From positions 1-6,198 of the forward strand of contig CALMAV010000172.1 of assembly GCA_937859895.1 (NCBI GenBank): a stretch of 6,198 bases of DNA, given 5' to 3'. The DNA is from an uncultured Bryobacterales bacterium. Its GTDB lineage: Bacteria; Acidobacteriota; Terriglobia; Bryobacterales; Bryobacteraceae. This document shows, in pieces, positions 1 through 5,549 of this stretch (the first letter of the stretch is position 1; each line of letters starts with the position of its first letter). The position numbers and the translations under genes are program-made. Below the pieces are notes generated by a model that worked only from the letters and a program-made list of their open reading frames with translations, was not told the origin of the DNA and made no database searches.

Positions 1-633
1 CGCATCTTGCGGCGAGATGGCACCGTTTGTCCAGACTTCGATGGAGAGCTTGTCGAAGTCGGTATTCTGACCAAGACGAGCAGCTTCTACGGTGTAGTTC
101 ACCTTGCGAACGGGCGAGTGGACAGAGTCGATTGGGATGTAGCCGAGGGGCAGGTCCTCGTCGTAGTTGCGATCAGCCGAAACGTAACCGCGGCCACTCT
201 TAATGCGCATTTCGATATCGAGCTTGCCGCCTTCGCCAATAGTGGCAATATGCAGGTTGCGGTCGAGCACTTCAACATCGTGATCGGTTTCGATTTGGCT
301 GCTCATCACTTCGCCTGCCGTATCGACGCGCAGACGGGCAATGCGCATACCCTCGGTCATCATCTTGAACGGAACCTGTTTCAGGTTAAGGATGATGTCG
401 GTAGCATCTTCGACGACGCCGGGGATGGGGCTGAATTCGTGGGAAACGCCTTCGATGCGAACGCCTGTGATGGCGGCGCCTTCGATAGAGCTAAGCAGCA
501 CGCGCCGGAGCCCAGTACCGATGGTAGGACCAAAGCCGCGCTCAAAGGGTTGGGCGGTGAACTGGCCGAAGCGCTCAGTGAGCGTTTCGGTATTGGCAAC
601 TAAGCGCTTGGGTTTTTGAAAGCCTTTAAACAT
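1..633 (-). CDS. rpoA: RNA polymerase alpha subunit, N-terminal part (runs off window)
   Basis: This is the alpha subunit of DNA-directed RNA polymerase, which dimerises and scaffolds beta and beta' assembly in the cytoplasm. The frame starts at ATG 633-631 and stays open for 211 codons to base 1, so only the N-terminal assembly domain and part of the insert domain are present; the alpha C-terminal DNA-binding domain lies outside. It opens MFKGFQKPKRLV and carries the family core ERGFG (residues 31-35), LRRVLLSS (42-49), then GVVEDATDIILNLKQ and later RGYVSADRN and NYTVEAARLGQ. The start is fixed by a strong ribosome binding site, AAGGAG (plus-strand 639-644), five bases upstream. It follows rpsD by 33 nt, the usual alpha-operon order. 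One oddity is TIGTG (37-41), where most family members I recall read T(I/L)GNA or GNS just before LRR. The family assignment is certain. Confidence 0.98.
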   Translation of the reverse strand, partial: MFKGFQKPKRLVANTETLTERFGQFTAQPFERGFGPTIGTGLRRVLLSSIEGAAITGVRIEGVSHEFSPIPGVVEDATDIILNLKQVPFKMMTEGMRIARLRVDTAGEVMSSQIETDHDVEVLDRNLHIATIGEGGKLDIEMRIKSGRGYVSADRNYDEDLPLGYIPIDSVHSPVRKVNYTVEAARLGQNTDFDKLSIEVWTNGAISPQDA

Positions 634-666
634 AGTGTCTCCTTTTCGTCGATTGTGCGAAGACGC

Positions 667-1302
667 TTACTTCGAGTAGAGCTCGACGATGAGCTGTTCG
701 TTCAATTGGATTTGGACAAGCTCTTCACGCTTAGGCATTTGCAGGACGCGACCCCGCAGAGCTTCGCGGTCCACTTCCAGCCAGGCGGGGCTAGGGGTGT
801 GGGCCGTGGCGTCACGAGCAGAAAGAATACTGACGTTATCTCGGCTAGATTCCCGGATTTCAATACTATCGCCGGGCTTGACGGTGAAAGAGGGAATGTT
901 TACCTTTCGACCATTCACGATCGTGTGACCGTGGCGGACCACTTGGCGGGCCTGTGCGCGGCTAGTGGCTAGACCCATGCGATAAAGCACATTGTCGAGA
1001 CGGCGCTCGAGCATGCCGAGCATAAGTTCACCGGTGATGCCTTTTTGGGTAACCGCCTTTTCGAACAGGTTACGGAACTGACCTTCGAGAACGCGGTAGT
1101 AGCGGCGGGCTTTCTGCTTCTCGCGCAGTTGGAGGCCGTAGCCGAGAACTTTGGCTTTCTTGCCATCCTTGCCATGCTGGCCAGGGGCGAAGTTGCGCTT
1201 TTCAATTGCGCACTTTTCGCTGTGGCAGCGCTCGCCTTTCAGGAATAACTTCATGCCCTCGCGACGGCAGAGCCGGCAAACGGGGCCACTATAACGTGCC
1301 AA
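667..1302 (-). CDS. rpsD: 30S ribosomal protein S4, TTG start
   Basis: S4 is a primary 16S rRNA-binding protein that nucleates assembly of the 30S body; in several bacteria it also represses its own operon. The 211-residue product has a normal family length. Near the N-terminus it has four cysteines, C9-x2-C12 and C26-x4-C31, the zinc-binding form of S4. The S4 RNA-binding domain lies at about 100-165 (MLERRLDNVLYRMG, SRAQARQVVRHGH, VNGRKVNIPS). The protein ends VELYSK, as expected for S4. The start codon is TTG at 1302-1300: it is the only codon giving the universal MARY N-terminus, and GGGAGG (plus 1310-1315) sits seven bases upstream. No ATG or GTG is available in a suitable place. The gene is separated from rpsK by a 138-nt leader with several hairpins and is followed by rpoA after 33 nt. 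Confidence 0.97.
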   Translation of the reverse strand: MARYSGPVCRLCRREGMKLFLKGERCHSEKCAIEKRNFAPGQHGKDGKKAKVLGYGLQLREKQKARRYYRVLEGQFRNLFEKAVTQKGITGELMLGMLERRLDNVLYRMGLATSRAQARQVVRHGHTIVNGRKVNIPSFTVKPGDSIEIRESSRDNVSILSARDATAHTPSPAWLEVDREALRGRVLQMPKREELVQIQLNEQLIVELYSK

Positions 1303-1325
1303 TGAATAACCTCCCAGTTATTTGG
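1299..1325 (-). other. Hairpin around the rpsD ribosome binding site
   Basis: On the minus strand AATAAC (plus 1317-1322) pairs perfectly with GTTATT (plus 1305-1310) around the loop TGGGAG, which is most of the Shine-Dalgarno. A second short helix, CCA (plus 1323-1325) with TGG (plus 1299-1301), is separated by a three-base bulge and includes two bases of the TTG start codon. The stem is AT-rich, so stability is modest. It could be a translational control element or chance pairing. Confidence 0.4.
1310..1315 (-). promoter_or_regulatory. Shine-Dalgarno GGGAGG for rpsD
   Basis: On the minus strand GGGAGG lies seven bases before the TTG at 1302-1300, an ideal distance. This site decides the start: without it the non-ATG initiation codon would be hard to accept. 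Most of it falls in the six-base loop of a potential hairpin. Confidence 0.85.
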
Positions 1326-1376
1326 TCAGGTGCGGTTTACGGCTAGGCCTTCGTCCCGCTTAAAAATCAAACTAAG

Positions 1377-1394
1377 AAAGCAAAAAATTGCTTT
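1377..1394 (-). other. AT-rich hairpin in rpsK-rpsD spacer
   Basis: A perfect seven-base stem, AAAGCAA with TTGCTTT, surrounds a four-base loop. On the minus strand it is followed by CTTAG and then TTTGATTTTT, a broken T-rich tract. Only two of the seven pairs are G-C, so it would be a weak terminator or attenuator at best. With rpsD and rpoA needed downstream, partial readthrough would be required. Confidence 0.3.
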
Positions 1395-1425
1395 AAACGA
1401 ACTACACTCGGCGCCCCCAAAATTG

Positions 1426-1458
1426 AAGAAGCGCCTAAACTTACACGCGGCGCTTCTT
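1426..1458 (-). repeat. 10-bp inverted repeat spanning the rpsK stop codon
   Basis: On the minus strand AAGAAGCGCC (plus 1449-1458, codons for the KKRR end of S11) is perfectly complementary to GGCGCTTCTT (plus 1426-1435) just after the gene. The 13-base loop holds the TAA stop. The tail that follows, CAATTTTGGGG, is a poor T tract, so a strong intrinsic terminator is unlikely. Further downstream a GCGCC could pair with the same GGCGC, giving a possible alternative fold. Confidence 0.6.
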
Positions 1459-1851
1459 AGGCGGACGGCAACCGTTATGCGGAATTGGGGTAACGTCTTT
1501 TATAGCGCGGACCTCGATGCCAGCCGTTGCCAGAGCACGAACAGCCGACTCGCGACCTGAGCCGGGGCCGGCGACACGCACTTCCACTGTACGAACGCCA
1601 GTTTCCTTAGCTTTGTTGGCCGCAGTGAGAGACGCCTGCTGGGCGGCAAACGGCGTACCCTTGCGGGACCCGCGGAAGCCGAGCGAGCCTGAACTGGACC
1701 AAGCGAGCACATTGCCGATTGGATCGGTAAAGGTAACAATCGTGTTGTTGAACGAAGCCTGGATGTGAACAGTCCCATAGGGAACGTTCTTCTTCTCCTT
1801 CTTCTTGAAGGACTTCTTTTTAGAACCCTGTTTCTGCGTAGCCTTTGCCAT
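1441..1851 (-). CDS. rpsK: 30S ribosomal protein S11
   Basis: S11 sits on the 30S platform, helping to shape the mRNA exit site near the Shine-Dalgarno helix. The 136-residue protein starts with a lysine-rich segment (about 1-22, KKKSFKKKEKK), then the S11 core: TVHIQASFNNTIVTFTD, SSGSLGFRGSRKGTPFAAQ, AGPGSGRESAVRAL, and the invariant end PIPHNGCRPPKKRRV. Asn126-Gly127 corresponds to the Asn119 site that forms isoaspartate in E. coli S11. The length is slightly above the common 126-130 because of the basic N-terminus. ATG is at 1851-1849, with AAGGA (plus 1858-1862) six bases upstream and overlapping the rpsM stop codon; the intergenic gap is nine bases, so translation is probably coupled to rpsM. 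Confidence 0.98.
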   Translation of the reverse strand: MAKATQKQGSKKKSFKKKEKKNVPYGTVHIQASFNNTIVTFTDPIGNVLAWSSSGSLGFRGSRKGTPFAAQQASLTAANKAKETGVRTVEVRVAGPGSGRESAVRALATAGIEVRAIKDVTPIPHNGCRPPKKRRV

Positions 1852-1860
1852 TGTGCGTCC

Positions 1861-2244
1861 TTAAGTCTTAGTTGCTTTCTTTTTGCCGGCCACAGTGCCT
1901 TTGCGCGGACCCTTACGAGTACGGGCATTGGTGTGGGTGCGTTGGCCTCGCGCGGGCAGGCCCCGACGGTGACGCAATCCGCGATACGAGCCCATTTCCA
2001 TCAATCGCTTGATGTTCATGGAGATCTCTTTGCGAAGATCGCCTTCGATAGCGCCTTCGCTCTCAATCAGGTTGCGAAGGTTGTTGACCTCTTCTTCGGT
2101 CAGGTCCGAGATTTTCTTCTCCGGATCTACAGTGGCCCGGTGCAAGAGAGATAAAGCACGGGTGCGCCCAATGCCATAAATGTAGGTAAGCCCGATGGCC
2201 GCCCGTTTCCGATTTGGTAAATCAACGCCTGCTATACGCGCCAT
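1861..2244 (-). CDS. rpsM: 30S ribosomal protein S13
   Basis: S13 is a head protein of the 30S subunit that contacts the 50S subunit and the P-site tRNA. The 127-residue product begins MARIAGVDLPNRKRAAIGLTY and has the YGIGRTRA helix-hairpin-helix segment (about 21-31), a helical middle (DLTEEEVNNLRNLIE), and the signature RGLRHRRGLPARGQRTHTNA followed by a lysine- and arginine-rich tail that threads toward tRNA. ATG at 2244-2242 has AAAAGGA (plus 2251-2257) six bases upstream. It lies 21 nt after rpmJ and nine before rpsK. In E. coli the S4 repressor site is in the leader of this gene; here the gap before it is too short for such a structure. Confidence 0.98.
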   Translation of the reverse strand: MARIAGVDLPNRKRAAIGLTYIYGIGRTRALSLLHRATVDPEKKISDLTEEEVNNLRNLIESEGAIEGDLRKEISMNIKRLMEMGSYRGLRHRRGLPARGQRTHTNARTRKGPRKGTVAGKKKATKT

Positions 2245-2265
2245 AACTAATCCTTTTACGTTCCT

Positions 2266-2379
2266 CTAGCCTTGCCGCTGCTTATGCTTTGGATTGGTGC
2301 AAATGATCCGAACCACGCCGTGGCGATGAATCACCTTGCACTTGTCACACAACTTTTTCACTGACGCCCGCACTTTCAT
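2266..2379 (-). CDS. rpmJ: 50S ribosomal protein L36
   Basis: This is a 37-residue protein: MKVRASVKKLCDKCKVIHRH followed by GVVRIICTNPKHKQRQG. L36 is a small zinc protein of the 50S subunit. The four ligands of the zinc form are all present: C11, C14, C27 and H32, spaced C-x2-C-x12-C-x4-H, so this is the C+ version and not the zinc-independent paralogue. The ATG at 2379-2377 overlaps the infA stop as ATGA. A short-spaced AGGA lies just upstream, so the gene has its own ribosome binding site in addition to coupling. It ends in TAG, 21 nt before rpsM. Confidence 0.97.
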   Translation of the reverse strand: MKVRASVKKLCDKCKVIHRHGVVRIICTNPKHKQRQG

Positions 2380-2621
2380 GGCATCCTACCTTTCGTCAAT
2401 AGCTCTACTACTCGTCCGCGGGTCCGGTCCTGGACCGAAACAGCAACACGGACTCGGTCTCCAATGCGGAGACGTACGAAGTTTGCACGCTGGCTGCTTG
2501 GCAGGTGGGCGACTACTTCATGTTCGCCTTCCAACCGGATGCGCACTAACGCACTGGGAAGCAGTTCAGCAACTAAGCCTTCAACAGTCCGTTCTGCCGA
2601 GACCACACTCCCGCTATTCAT
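2376..2621 (-). CDS. infA: Translation initiation factor IF-1, divergent
   Basis: IF-1 is an OB-fold protein that binds the 30S A site during initiation. The 81-residue product aligns to the family from VEGLVAELLPSALVRIRLEGEHEVVAHL through GDRVRVAVSVQDRTRGRVV. Position between map and rpmJ is the classic infA slot. It is unusually divergent: the nearly invariant HISGKMRKN segment reads HLPSSQRAN (39-47), losing the glycine, lysine, methionine and second lysine while keeping Arg45, Asn47 and Arg50, and the SPYDL segment reads SVQDR. There are also a longer N-terminus and a short C-terminal extension (about residues 76-81). I chose ATG 2621-2619 because it overlaps the map stop as ATGA; an in-frame ATG at 2639 would add six residues and has no better ribosome binding site. 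Identity as an IF-1 family member is well supported; full function is less sure. Confidence 0.88.
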   Translation of the reverse strand: MNSGSVVSAERTVEGLVAELLPSALVRIRLEGEHEVVAHLPSSQRANFVRLRIGDRVRVAVSVQDRTRGRVVELLTKGRMP

Positions 2622-3388
2622 GGCCGAGACAAAACCCATGGACCATTGTCGGTCACTGCGATCATGTGCTCAAAATGGGCTGAGTAAGACCCATCCTTCG
2701 CCACAGCCGTCCACTTATCACCTAGGACTTTAGTGTCCGGCTTGCCCGCGTTAACCATCGGTTCAACAGCCAGGACCATACCGGGTTTCAAACGCGGATT
2801 TTCACCACGCCGATCGACATAATTCGGAATTTGGGGCTCCTCATGGAGAGAGGTACCGATTCCGTGACCCACAAACTCACGCACAATTGAGAAGCCATGC
2901 GACTGCACATGCTTCTCGACGGCACCACAAACATCAAAGAGTCGATTCCCCGCACGTACGCGATCAATCGCCAGCTCCAAGCTCTCTTCGGTTACTTTCA
3001 GCAGTCGCCTCACTGAGTCATTGACTTGCCCTACCGGGACCGTTACAGCCGAGTCGCCGAAGTAGCCGTTCAGCTGGACGCCTGTGTCAATAGAGACAAT
3101 GTCGCCGGCTTTCAGCTTCCGCTTAGCTGAAGGCATTCCGTGTACAACTTCATCGTTGACCGAAGTACATAGAACGTAGGGATACTTTGTGCCAGAAGCT
3201 TGCGAGTAGTAGCCTTTGAATGCGGGTTTGGCTCCGGCGTCAGCGATCATTCGTTCAGCAGCTAGTTCCAAATCGTGCGTAGTTGCACCTTCGACCGCCA
3301 GACGCTTCAAATCTTCGAGGATCTGATAGACCAGCAGCCCACTCTTGCGCAACTTATCGAGCTCGACTGTGCTTCTCCGAACAATCAT
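2618..3388 (-). CDS. map: Methionine aminopeptidase, type I
   Basis: This enzyme removes the initiator Met from nascent proteins with small second residues, in the cytosol at the ribosome exit. The 256-residue product has the creatinase/pita-bread fold. All metal ligands are visible: D101 (SIDTG), D112 (GYFGDSA), H175 (VGHGIG), E209 (AVEPM) and E240 (HFEHM), with the substrate-binding histidines H83 (VVHGMP) and H182 (SLHEEP). The 175-to-182 spacing matches E. coli H171/H178. I chose ATG 3388 because the family typically begins MIV(R/K)-S; a GTG at 3397 directly abutting the adk stop would add three residues (MLE). Neither start has a good Shine-Dalgarno, so coupling to adk is likely. The stop overlaps the infA start as ATGA. 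It lacks the N-terminal SEC-C-type extension seen in some MetAPs. Confidence 0.96.
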   Translation of the reverse strand: MIVRRSTVELDKLRKSGLLVYQILEDLKRLAVEGATTHDLELAAERMIADAGAKPAFKGYYSQASGTKYPYVLCTSVNDEVVHGMPSAKRKLKAGDIVSIDTGVQLNGYFGDSAVTVPVGQVNDSVRRLLKVTEESLELAIDRVRAGNRLFDVCGAVEKHVQSHGFSIVREFVGHGIGTSLHEEPQIPNYVDRRGENPRLKPGMVLAVEPMVNAGKPDTKVLGDKWTAVAKDGSYSAHFEHMIAVTDNGPWVLSRP

Positions 3389-3397
3389 TTCCAACAC

Positions 3398-4108
3398 TTA
3401 ACGAACCGTACCAACAACCGGCTCCAGTAACCCTGCTGACCGCAACGACGAACAAATCTGACCGGCGATTAACCCGGGTGCCGCATCACCACCCTCAACC
3501 TCCACGAGTGGCACATGGGCGTGCCGGAAGAAGTCTAGAATGGGAGTGGTTTGCGAGTCGTACTGCCCTAGACGCTCCCGAATTACCGATTCACGGTCAT
3601 CCTCGCGTGTGATCAGGGTAGCGCCTTCTTTATCACAAATACCGGGCGTTTGCGAAGGATTTGTCTTAAGGCTGTAAAGGGTCCCGCAAACAGGGCACTG
3701 GCGGCGACCACTCAAACGAGCAACAATTCGCTCGTAGTCAACCATTAAATGTACCACACCTGGCACAAATGCAAAACGAGGCAGTAGCTCGAGGAGAACT
3801 TTGGCCTGGTTGAGGGTTCGGGGATAGCCGTCCAGGATAATCCCAGAAGCGGTATCAGGTTGTTGAAGCCGCTCCTCTACTAATTGGTTCACCAGCTCGT
3901 CAGGAACCAGACGCCCGGAGCGTATTAGTCGCTCGCTCTCCTGGCCGATTGCATCACCAGCCGTGATATGAGTCCGGAGCATATCACCGGTGGAGATATG
4001 CGGACCTTGTAAACAATCCCGCAGTAGCCGCGATTGCGTCCCTTTCCCCGAACCTGGGGAACCGAACAAAATGATAGCCGGAGTCCGTGGCGAGTGGTTC
4101 GGCTCCAT
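3398..4108 (-). CDS. adk: Adenylate kinase
   Basis: Adenylate kinase interconverts ATP plus AMP with two ADP in the cytosol. The 236-residue product is longer than the usual 214-220, mostly from extra residues at both ends. The P-loop GSPGSGKGT is at 16-24, the AMP-binding STGDMLR at 39-45, and LDGYPRT at 92-98 (most homologues have GFPRT). The long-form LID begins near 133 and carries a zinc-type cluster: C138, C141, C158, and Glu161 in place of the usual fourth Cys or Asp. RR at 135-136, R168-EDD and R177-x-R179 are the expected phosphate-handling arginine region. ATG 4108-4106 follows the secY stop by one base (TAG-T-ATG), with no Shine-Dalgarno, so it is probably translated by re-initiation. 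It ends with TAA, nine bases before the chosen map start. Confidence 0.97.
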   Translation of the reverse strand: MEPNHSPRTPAIILFGSPGSGKGTQSRLLRDCLQGPHISTGDMLRTHITAGDAIGQESERLIRSGRLVPDELVNQLVEERLQQPDTASGIILDGYPRTLNQAKVLLELLPRFAFVPGVVHLMVDYERIVARLSGRRQCPVCGTLYSLKTNPSQTPGICDKEGATLITREDDRESVIRERLGQYDSQTTPILDFFRHAHVPLVEVEGGDAAPGLIAGQICSSLRSAGLLEPVVGTVR

Positions 4109-4109
4109 A

Positions 4110-5516
4110 CTACGTGGTCGGTCCGCGGCGTCCGCGAATGCGACCCGAGCGGGGAGTGAAACCGTCGTAATGTCGCATAATCAATTGTGCTTCCACCTGA
4201 TTGACAGTATCCATAGCGACACCAACCACAATGAGAAGGGAAGTGCCGCCGAAGAAGAAGTTGACGCCCAATCCATCCAGGAGAAAACGCGGGAAGTGCG
4301 CGTCGATCCAGTTGCCTACCAGCGGCAGGCGCTGCAGCTTAATCCCTTGGATCATGATCTGCGGAATCAGCGACAACGTGGCGAGATAGAGCCCGCCGAC
4401 AATCGTGATTTTGGACAGGATCTTATCCATATACTCGGCTGTATTTTTGCCGGGTCGAATACCGGGAATAAAGCCGCCGTACTTGCGCATGTTGTCGGCT
4501 GCTTCGCTTGGGTTAAAGATGATGGAAACGTAAAAGAAGCAAAAGAAAACAATGAGAAGAACAAAGGCCAGATAGTAGAGCGGCTCAGCACCGCCCAGGG
4601 CGCCGAGCATACTGCTGAGCCACGGGCTGTTTTTAACAACCGGAAATTGCAGTGCTGTTTGCGGCAAAGCTAAGAGCGACGAAGCAAAGATGATGGGAAT
4701 AACACCACCGGCATTAACTTTCAGTGGCAAGTGAGTAGATTGGCCACCCATCATGCGCCGGCCCACCACGCGCTTGGCATATTGAACCGGAATGCGCCGC
4801 TCGCCGCGCTCCACTAGCACGATAAACGCCACCACCGCCACCATGATCAGGATAATGATCAGCATCTGCAGCGGATTCCACTGGTGAGTGACGAACGTAT
4901 TGGTATAGATATTGCCGATAGCGCCAGGCAAACCGATCAAAATGCCGACAAAGATGATGAGCGACATACCGTTGCCAATGCCACGGTCAGTAATTTGCTC
5001 GCCCAGCCACATGATAAATGCAGTACCAGTGGTAAAGGTCAGAGTAGTAAGCGCGATGAAGCCAAATCCGGGATTGACCACGAAATGACCTTCAGAGTTC
5101 TGCAGGGTGAGTGCGATTCCAAGCGACTGGATGATGGCCAGAACAACGGTCAGATAGCGAGTCCACTGAGTGATTTTGCGGCGGCCTATTTCACCCTCTT
5201 TCTGCAGCTTGTCCAAAGTCGGAATGACGACGGTGAGCAGCTGCAGAATGATGGACGCAGTAATATATGGGGTAATGCTGAGCGCAAAAATAGTCATGCG
5301 GCGGAGCATGCCGCCGCTGAACAGATCGAAGTAGCCGAGGAACCCACCACCAGCATTCCGAGTAAAGAACTCCTGGAAACGCGTAGTGGCAATTCCCGGC
5401 GTTGGAATATAGGCGCCGATGCGGTAAACAGCTAACAGACCCAGCGTAAACATAACCCGTCTGCGCAGGTCCGGAATACGAAACACATTCGCTAGGGCTT
5501 CGAAAAACTTTGTCAT
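4110..5516 (-). CDS. secY: Protein translocase channel subunit SecY
   Basis: SecY forms the inner-membrane protein-conducting channel with SecE and SecG, driven by SecA or ribosomes. The 468-residue protein shows ten membrane segments at about 22-38, 74-98, 121-138, 152-172, 184-203, 216-235, 270-288, 313-334, 371-390 and 418-437. The plug region is near 62-72. The cytoplasmic loop after segment 6 has ERGERRIPVQYAKR (236-249), and the loop after segment 8 has NPSEAADNMRKYGGFIPGIRPG (335-356), including the Arg of GIRPG important for SecA-dependent export. The C-tail is basic and slightly long (RIRGRRGPTT). The ATG is at 5516-5514. Upstream, 33 nt after rplO, the minus strand is pyrimidine-rich with no Shine-Dalgarno, and no other start exists in frame before the in-frame rplO stop. 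adk follows after one base. Confidence 0.98.
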   Translation of the reverse strand: MTKFFEALANVFRIPDLRRRVMFTLGLLAVYRIGAYIPTPGIATTRFQEFFTRNAGGGFLGYFDLFSGGMLRRMTIFALSITPYITASIILQLLTVVIPTLDKLQKEGEIGRRKITQWTRYLTVVLAIIQSLGIALTLQNSEGHFVVNPGFGFIALTTLTFTTGTAFIMWLGEQITDRGIGNGMSLIIFVGILIGLPGAIGNIYTNTFVTHQWNPLQMLIIILIMVAVVAFIVLVERGERRIPVQYAKRVVGRRMMGGQSTHLPLKVNAGGVIPIIFASSLLALPQTALQFPVVKNSPWLSSMLGALGGAEPLYYLAFVLLIVFFCFFYVSIIFNPSEAADNMRKYGGFIPGIRPGKNTAEYMDKILSKITIVGGLYLATLSLIPQIMIQGIKLQRLPLVGNWIDAHFPRFLLDGLGVNFFFGGTSLLIVVGVAMDTVNQVEAQLIMRHYDGFTPRSGRIRGRRGPTT

Positions 5517-5549
5517 GGTGCGAGGTAGAAAAACGCGATTGGTAGAGGG

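Larger units (their letters stand above)
1303..1440 (-). promoter_or_regulatory. 138-nt rpsK-rpsD spacer, candidate rpsD leader
   Basis: This is the longest gene-free stretch in the window, in an operon where other gaps are 0-84 nt. Read on the minus strand it contains the distal arm of an inverted repeat that spans the rpsK stop, an AT-rich hairpin, and just before rpsD a small hairpin with the Shine-Dalgarno in its loop. I see no convincing sigma-70 promoter and no tRNA or ORF. S4 is a known autogenous translational repressor (alpha-operon leader in E. coli, rpsD in Bacillus), so a long structured leader directly before rpsD could be its regulatory target. That role is inference; only the structures are seen. 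Confidence 0.4.

Noticed and set aside
7..603. Plus-strand 198-codon open frame
   Set aside because: It is the exact antisense of the rpoA N-terminal domain, whose residues are clearly conserved; the plus-strand protein resembles nothing I recognise and has no gene-like context.
1303..1440. Internal sigma-70 promoter before rpsD
   Set aside because: AT-rich TTGCTT-like and TTTAAG-like hexamers exist on the minus strand, but with a spacing of about 13 bases, too short for a credible promoter.
1426..1458. Intrinsic terminator ending the operon after rpsK
   Set aside because: The stem is good, but the following CAATTTTGGGG is not a usable T tract and rpsD-rpoA continue the operon in the same direction.
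2376..2639. Upstream ATG for infA adding six residues (MGFVSA)
   Set aside because: It has no better ribosome binding site, and the ATG at 2621 makes the classic ATGA overlap with the map stop. The longer form remains possible.
3389..3397. GTG start for map at 3397
   Set aside because: It abuts the adk stop, but the family N-terminus MIV(R/K)-S begins at the ATG nine bases later; neither has a good Shine-Dalgarno.
3990..4673. Plus-strand 227-codon open frame spanning the secY-adk junction
   Set aside because: It crosses two real genes antisense and gives a low-complexity, charged product without family features.
4884..5435. Plus-strand 183-codon open frame opposite secY
   Set aside because: The secY frame is unmistakable; the opposite frame is a mirror product of its codon bias with no recognisable domain.
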